From Actinomycetota bacterium (GTDB lineage Bacteria; Actinomycetota; Actinomycetes; Streptosporangiales; Streptosporangiaceae): a stretch of 7,953 bases of DNA. Position numbers and translations under genes: made by a program. Numbering within the stretch: the first letter of the stretch is position 1; each line of letters starts with the position of its first letter. Of the stretch, positions 5,160-7,953 are shown piece by piece. Location of the stretch: the NCBI GenBank assembly GCA_003168295.1, contig PMST01000438.1, positions 21,289-29,241 on the forward strand, read 5' to 3'. Below the pieces are notes generated by a model. That model was not told the DNA's origin. It saw nothing but the letters and a program-made list of their open reading frames with translations, and made no database searches.

Positions 5160-5624
5160 ATGGACGATGAATTCCAGACCTCCTATCAGGGTGTCACGCT
5201 CGGTGTCCCGGTGCTGACCAAGGACGGCGAGCAGTTCGGCATCCTGGAGCATGTCCTCGCGGTAGAAGAGCAAGACATCTTCGAGGGCATCGTGGTGTGG
5301 GTCGGCGGCGGAGCCTGGACCCAGCGCAAGATCCAGCGCGAGCTCAGCATGGGTCACCAGTCGGCCGCCCGGTTCCTTGAGACGTTCCGCCACAACGACC
5401 TGCGGTTCGTCGAGGCGGACAAGGTGGCGATGATCACCGAGGGCTATATCCGCTGCGATCTGGACCGGTCGCAGGTCGCGCTGCTCCGGCCGCCGTCCGG
5501 CGCGCCGGTCTTCTACGCCAACGCCATCGACCAGGCGGTCCCGCCCCAGCAGGGGTACGGGAACCGGTACGGGAACCAGATGTACGGGAACATGTTCCGC
5601 CGGGCCCGGTGGCGGCAGGAGTAA
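5160..5624 (+). CDS. PRC-barrel-like protein with an FtsK-gamma-like insert
   Basis: A 154-residue soluble protein. Residues 10-46 (YQGVTLGVPVLTKDGEQFG then EHVLAVEEQDIFEGIVV) read as the first half of a PRC-barrel/DUF2171-like domain. Residues 81-112 (LRFVEADKVAMITEGYIRCDLD then PPSG) read as its second half, with the usual strand and capping helix. Between them, residues 47-80 form an extra segment, AWTQRKIQRELSMGHQSAARFLETF (52-76), that resembles the helix-turn-helix of the FtsK gamma domain, where LQRKLRVGFxxAxRLMDxLE is typical. The C-terminal tail has three GYGN-like repeats (132-144) and a basic end (RRARWRQE). I infer a small DNA-contacting or scaffold protein, but the biological role is unknown. 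It starts 35 bases after prpE on the same strand, possibly co-transcribed. The start ATG lacks a Shine-Dalgarno site; no upstream start fits. The PRC assignment is fair; the FtsK-gamma likeness is by eye. Confidence 0.78.
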   Translation: MDDEFQTSYQGVTLGVPVLTKDGEQFGILEHVLAVEEQDIFEGIVVWVGGGAWTQRKIQRELSMGHQSAARFLETFRHNDLRFVEADKVAMITEGYIRCDLDRSQVALLRPPSGAPVFYANAIDQAVPPQQGYGNRYGNQMYGNMFRRARWRQE

Positions 5625-5645
5625 CGTGACGGAAGTGACAGCGCC

Positions 5646-5837
5646 ATAAGCGGCCTGCCCGGCGAGTTGCGGGACCTGATCGAAGCTGGCCCGATGGCTC
5701 ACCTGAGCACCATCAACGCCGACGGAAGCCCGCAGGTGAGCGTCATCTGGATCGGCCTCGACGGCGATGATCTCGTGAACGAGTAGCTGGTGCCGTGCTG
5801 GGCGCGGCCAGGGATCACGGAGCTGATTCCCTTGTGA
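5646..5837 (+). pseudogene. Remnant of a PPOX-class (pyridoxamine-phosphate-oxidase-like / F420-dependent) protein
   Basis: One frame reads SGLPGELRDLIEAGPMAHLSTINADGSPQVSVIWIGLDGDDLV, the classic N-terminus of the split-barrel PPOX family, whose members bind FMN or F420 and reduce or oxidise small molecules. It is then broken in three ways. The position of the initiator is ATA (5646-5648) where relatives have ATG. After DDLV the next readable motif is NE-stop-LV, matching the NEYLV block that in relatives lies some 35 residues further on, so an internal piece is deleted. The tyrosine codon there is TAG (5784-5786). The following WARPGITE resembles the decayed next strand, and the frame closes at 5835-5837. 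It lies 21 bases after the PRC-barrel gene. An internal ATG (5694-5696) would give only 30 residues. It is almost certainly a dead gene. Confidence 0.78.
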
Positions 5838-5918
5838 CCCCCAGCTATAGATGGCAGTTCCCCGGTTTTACTGGCGGTCGCGGACCGGAGGCACTGTCGA
5901 TTGCTCGGGCGAGGGCCG

Positions 5919-6299
5919 TCAGACTGGGTCGAGGCGGCGCTTGAGCAGGCAGAACTCGTTGCCTTCCGGATCGGCGAGTACGTGCCAGGACGCCTCCGCG
6001 GGCTGGCCGATGTCGACGAGCCTGGCCCCGGCGCCCAGGAGGCGGTCGAGTTCGGCGTCCTGATCGCGGTCGGTGGGGTTGACGTCGATGTGCAGCCGGG
6101 CGTGCCCGTTCCGCGGCTCGTCGCTGCGGATGAGGATGATCGTCGGCTGCGGGCCGCCGAACCCTTCGCGCGGGCCTATCTCGATGAGGACCTCCTCTTC
6201 GCGGTCGAGCTCTGTGAAGTCCAGGACCTCGCACCAGAACCGCGCCAGCGCCCCGGGGTCGCGGCACTTGAGCACGAGCTCGCCGATACGGCATGCCAT
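5919..6299 (-). CDS. VOC-family protein, glyoxalase-like domain
   Basis: A 126-residue protein made of one vicinal-oxygen-chelate module (Glyoxalase_6 type). Two beta-alpha-beta-beta-beta repeats are visible. The first begins RIGELVLKCRDPGALARFWCEVLDF (4-28); the second holds ARLHIDVNPTDRD (67-79), with H70 a likely metal or substrate ligand, and ends in ASWHVLADPEGNEFCLL (103-119), where E115 is the usual C-terminal ligand position. Members act in small-molecule detoxification or as resistance or binding proteins, and this subgroup has no single established substrate. The start ATG (6297-6299) has no Shine-Dalgarno site but is preceded on its strand by TAGGTT six bases away, so the transcript may be leaderless. 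It is convergent with the PPOX remnant and stands alone. The family call is firm and the substrate is unknown. Confidence 0.88.
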   Translation of the reverse strand: MACRIGELVLKCRDPGALARFWCEVLDFTELDREEEVLIEIGPREGFGGPQPTIILIRSDEPRNGHARLHIDVNPTDRDQDAELDRLLGAGARLVDIGQPAEASWHVLADPEGNEFCLLKRRLDPV

Positions 6300-6305
6300 T
6301 GACGG

Positions 6306-6311
6306 AACCTA
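6306..6311 (-). promoter_or_regulatory. Possible -10 element for a leaderless VOC transcript
   Basis: Read on the minus strand, TAGGTT lies six bases before the ATG of the VOC gene, the spacing expected for transcription starting at the A of ATG. No clear -35 is seen. The 174-base spacer up to the TetR stop otherwise holds nothing recognisable. Confidence 0.3.
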
Positions 6312-6473
6312 CTCTCAGCACGGGAACTGCCGGGGCGGCCGCACGCGGATCTCGCGGGCTCCCCGCAGTAAGAACAGGCTCGCGACGGTACCAGGCGAGG
6401 CGAGCGGGGTCGAGTTGTTTTGCGGCCCCCGCCAAGAAGACCTGGGAACTCCCGCCAGACCGGCTGGGGTGGC

Positions 6474-7061
6474 CTAATGGAGGCGCAGGCCTGCGATGAC
6501 GAGTCCGACCATGCGGCGGGCGTTGTAGCGGGGGTCGTGGCCGGCGCCGACACAGAGACTGCCGACGCCGCGCATCAGCTCGTAGGCATCCATGTCGGGG
6601 AGGATCTCGCCGGCCGCGGCGGCGGCGTCGAGCAGCTGGGCGCACACCGGGACGAGGCGGTCGAGGAAATAGGCGTGCAGGGTCTCGAAGGCGGCGGCGT
6701 CGGACTGCAGCGCCGCGGCGAGGCCGTGCTTGGTGACCAGGAAGTCGACGAAGAGGTTGATCCAGCGCGCCAGGGCGGCGTGAGGTGTGCTGCTGTTTGC
6801 CAGCAGCGCCGGTCCGGCCTGCGCGCAGGCCTCGACCTGGTGCCGGTACACGGCGACGATGAGATCGGATCGGGTCGGGAAGTGGCGGTAGATCGTGCCC
6901 ACGCCCACGCCGGCCTTGGCGGCGATATCGCGCATCGGCACGTCGACGCCGGAGGCGACGAAAGCCTCGGCGGCCGCCTCCAGCAACGTCTCCTCGTTAC
7001 GGCGGGCGTCGGCCCGCTTCCGCGGGGCTGACGGCTCCGGTCCGCTGTCGATGCCGGCCAC
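6474..7061 (-). CDS. TetR-family transcriptional repressor (SbtR-like C-terminus)
   Basis: A 195-residue dimeric DNA-binding repressor. The N-terminal TetR domain begins RRNEETLLEAAAEAFVASG (20-38); the helix-turn-helix is MRDIAAKAGVGVGTIYRHF (43-61), followed by PTRSDLIVAVY. The C-terminal ligand-binding half (from about 80) contains LARWINLFVDFLVTKHGL and ends ELMRGVGSLCVGAG then RRMVGLVIAGLR, as in the SbtR-type (TetR_C_43-like) group. The start is GTG (7059-7061) with GGGGAGGT about 10 bases upstream. It is divergent from the LLM-class oxidoreductase gene, and the 176-base spacer has two 17-bp inverted repeats, so it most likely represses both itself and the oxidoreductase until a ligand binds. 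The ligand cannot be predicted. The ATG or GTG choice is supported by the ribosome-binding site. Confidence 0.94.
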   Translation of the reverse strand: MAGIDSGPEPSAPRKRADARRNEETLLEAAAEAFVASGVDVPMRDIAAKAGVGVGTIYRHFPTRSDLIVAVYRHQVEACAQAGPALLANSSTPHAALARWINLFVDFLVTKHGLAAALQSDAAAFETLHAYFLDRLVPVCAQLLDAAAAAGEILPDMDAYELMRGVGSLCVGAGHDPRYNARRMVGLVIAGLRLH

Positions 7062-7086
7062 TGCGCCGCTACCTCCCCGTCTCCAG

Positions 7087-7115
7087 TTGGCAAACGGAAC
7101 CGTGTTCCGTATGCT
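7087..7115 (+). promoter_or_regulatory. Promoter for the LLM-class oxidoreductase gene
   Basis: TTGGCA (7087-7092) and TATGCT (7110-7115) are separated by 17 bases, a good sigma-70/HrdB-type promoter pointing to the oxidoreductase. The expected start of transcription is near 7122, leaving a leader of about 115 bases. The first operator fills the spacer between the hexamers, so a bound repressor would block polymerase directly. Confidence 0.6.
7094..7110. promoter_or_regulatory. TetR operator 1
   Basis: ACGGAAC-CGT-GTTCCGT is a perfect inverted repeat with a 3-base centre, 17 bp in all. It lies between the -35 and -10 of the oxidoreductase promoter and 33 bases before the TetR start codon, the usual site for a self-controlling TetR repressor. 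Confidence 0.8.
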
Positions 7116-7120
7116 GGTTA

Positions 7121-7137
7121 ACGGAATCGGGTTCCGT
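7121..7137. promoter_or_regulatory. TetR operator 2
   Basis: ACGGAAT-CGG-GTTCCGT is the same 17-bp motif with one mismatch between the arms, flanked by A and T that extend the symmetry. Its centre is 27 bp from that of operator 1, so two dimers would sit on slightly offset faces of the helix. It overlaps the expected transcription start of the oxidoreductase gene. Confidence 0.78.
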
Positions 7138-7237
7138 TTTTTTCAGGATGCCAGAACGGGCAGGCCAACACAACCTACGCATCCCCACCCGCCGTCACCG
7201 CCCCGTGCTGACCCGTGTTGAAAGGACGAACGTAGCC

Positions 7238-7953
7238 ATGACGCAAGCAAGCAGGCCTCGTTTCGGAATAGCGACCGCACCCATGCAAGTCGGTTACCAC
7301 GACATCCTGCGGGTCTGGCGCGAGGCAGACGAAATCCCGGAGATCGAGCATGCATGGCTTTTCGATCACCTCATGCCGATCGGCGGCGACCCGGACGGAC
7401 CGATCTTCGAAGGCTGGACCCTGCTCTCGGCGATGGCCGCGCAGACCCGGCGGCTGCGCCTCGGCCTACTCGTGACCAGCAACCGGTTCCGGCCGCCCGC
7501 GATGCTGGCCAAGATCGCCACGACCGTCGACATCGTCTCCGGCGGGCGGCTCGACTTCGGTATCGGCGCGGGCTCACGACCCAGCCACCCGCTGGCCCGG
7601 CGCGAGTATGCCGCCCACGGCCTGCCGTATGACGACTTTGCCCACTCCGTGGGGAGCCTCGCCGAGGCGTGCACGGTCATCCGGCGGCTGTGGACCGAGA
7701 CCGAGCCGTTCGACTTCGATGGCCGCTACGTCCACCTCACCGGAGCGTTCGGCAACCCCAAGCCCATCCAGCGACCCCACCCGCCGATCATTATCGGCGG
7801 CCGCTCGGCCGCCCTGCTGCGAGTGGTCGCCGAGCACGCCGACCTGTGGAACATCCCGGGCCACGACATCGACGACGTCATCGCCCGCAGCGCGCTGCTT
7901 GACCGGTACTGCACCGAGATCGGCCGCGACCCCGCCTCGGTCACCCGCTCGAT
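7238..7953 (+). CDS. LLM-class flavin (F420- or FMN-dependent) oxidoreductase, C-terminus cut by window edge
   Basis: The 238 visible residues form most of a luciferase-like TIM barrel. RFGIATAP (8-15) is the first strand; HAWLFDHLMPIGG (38-50) carries the usual D-H pair; QTRRLRLGLLVTSNRFRPPAMLAKIATTVDIVSGGRLDFGIGAG (69-112) is the family core that holds the cofactor; PFDFDGRYVHL (157-167) and PKPIQRPHPPIIIGGRS (174-190) follow, then the segment AEHADLWN. Such enzymes transfer hydride from F420H2 or reduced flavin to varied substrates; the substrate here is unknown. The start ATG (7238-7240) has GAAAGGA (7220-7226) upstream. The family is about 280-340 aa, so some 50-90 residues lie beyond the edge. 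It is divergent from, and probably repressed by, the adjacent TetR protein through two operators. Confidence 0.93.
   Translation, partial: MTQASRPRFGIATAPMQVGYHDILRVWREADEIPEIEHAWLFDHLMPIGGDPDGPIFEGWTLLSAMAAQTRRLRLGLLVTSNRFRPPAMLAKIATTVDIVSGGRLDFGIGAGSRPSHPLARREYAAHGLPYDDFAHSVGSLAEACTVIRRLWTETEPFDFDGRYVHLTGAFGNPKPIQRPHPPIIIGGRSAALLRVVAEHADLWNIPGHDIDDVIARSALLDRYCTEIGRDPASVTRS

Noticed and set aside
5874..5886. Small hairpin CGGTC-GCG-GACCG between convergent genes, as a terminator
   Set aside because: Only a 5-bp stem with a 3-base loop and no U-tract; too weak to call.
5845..6645. 266-codon minus-strand frame
   Set aside because: Arg/Pro/Gly-rich low-complexity translation overlapping the VOC and TetR genes in another frame; typical high-GC shadow.
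1..7953. CRISPR array, tRNA, rRNA, transposase or integrase
   Set aside because: No spaced repeat array, no tRNA-like cloverleaf or rRNA sequence and no DDE or recombinase motifs were seen.

Overview
The window comes from a high-GC actinomycete chromosome. The main signs are GC-rich third codon positions, GTG starts, weakly Shine-Dalgarno-dependent starts, a SigE-family ECF sigma factor, an SbtR-like TetR regulator and an LLM-class (F420-type) flavin oxidoreductase. The genus cannot be told from this sequence. Streptosporangiales- or Streptomycetales-like is a guess from protein style.

Left part (1-1246): the 5' part of an ECF sigma factor gene runs off the left edge on the minus strand. After a 244-base gap comes a 33-codon plus-strand fragment that resembles the N-terminus of another sigma factor, then a complete PIN-domain (VapC-like) ribonuclease on the minus strand without an intact antitoxin.

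Middle part (1243-3240): this is a mosaic of truncated and frameshifted genes. It holds a shortened TrmO-like methyltransferase, a 34-aa membrane peptide whose stop overlaps the start of a frameshifted winged-helix regulator, a lipoprotein that has lost a plausible start codon, a 32-bp perfect palindrome, and a TIR-like/nucleoside-deoxyribosyltransferase-like gene with one frameshift and an internal deletion. Two short tandem duplications (14 bp and 21 bp) lie here too. It reads as a decaying recombination-prone segment that once carried defence or toxin-antitoxin genes.

Metabolic part (3241-5624): a complete propionyl-CoA synthetase (prpE type) is followed 35 bases later by a PRC-barrel-like protein. 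Its barrel appears to be interrupted by a segment resembling the FtsK gamma winged helix. This is the most unusual intact gene here.

Right part (5646-7953): another internally deleted pseudogene (PPOX/pyridoxamine-phosphate-oxidase-like) is followed by a glyoxalase-like VOC protein on the minus strand. Last comes a divergent pair: a TetR repressor (minus) and an LLM-class flavin oxidoreductase (plus, cut by the right edge). Their shared intergenic region carries two matching 17-bp operators, one inside a good -35/-10 promoter, so the TetR protein very likely controls the oxidoreductase and itself.

I do not see a complete new multi-gene system. The best leads are the PRC-barrel/FtsK-gamma-like chimera, the palindrome, and the shared mode of decay (single-base deletions plus internal deletions) in several neighbouring genes.
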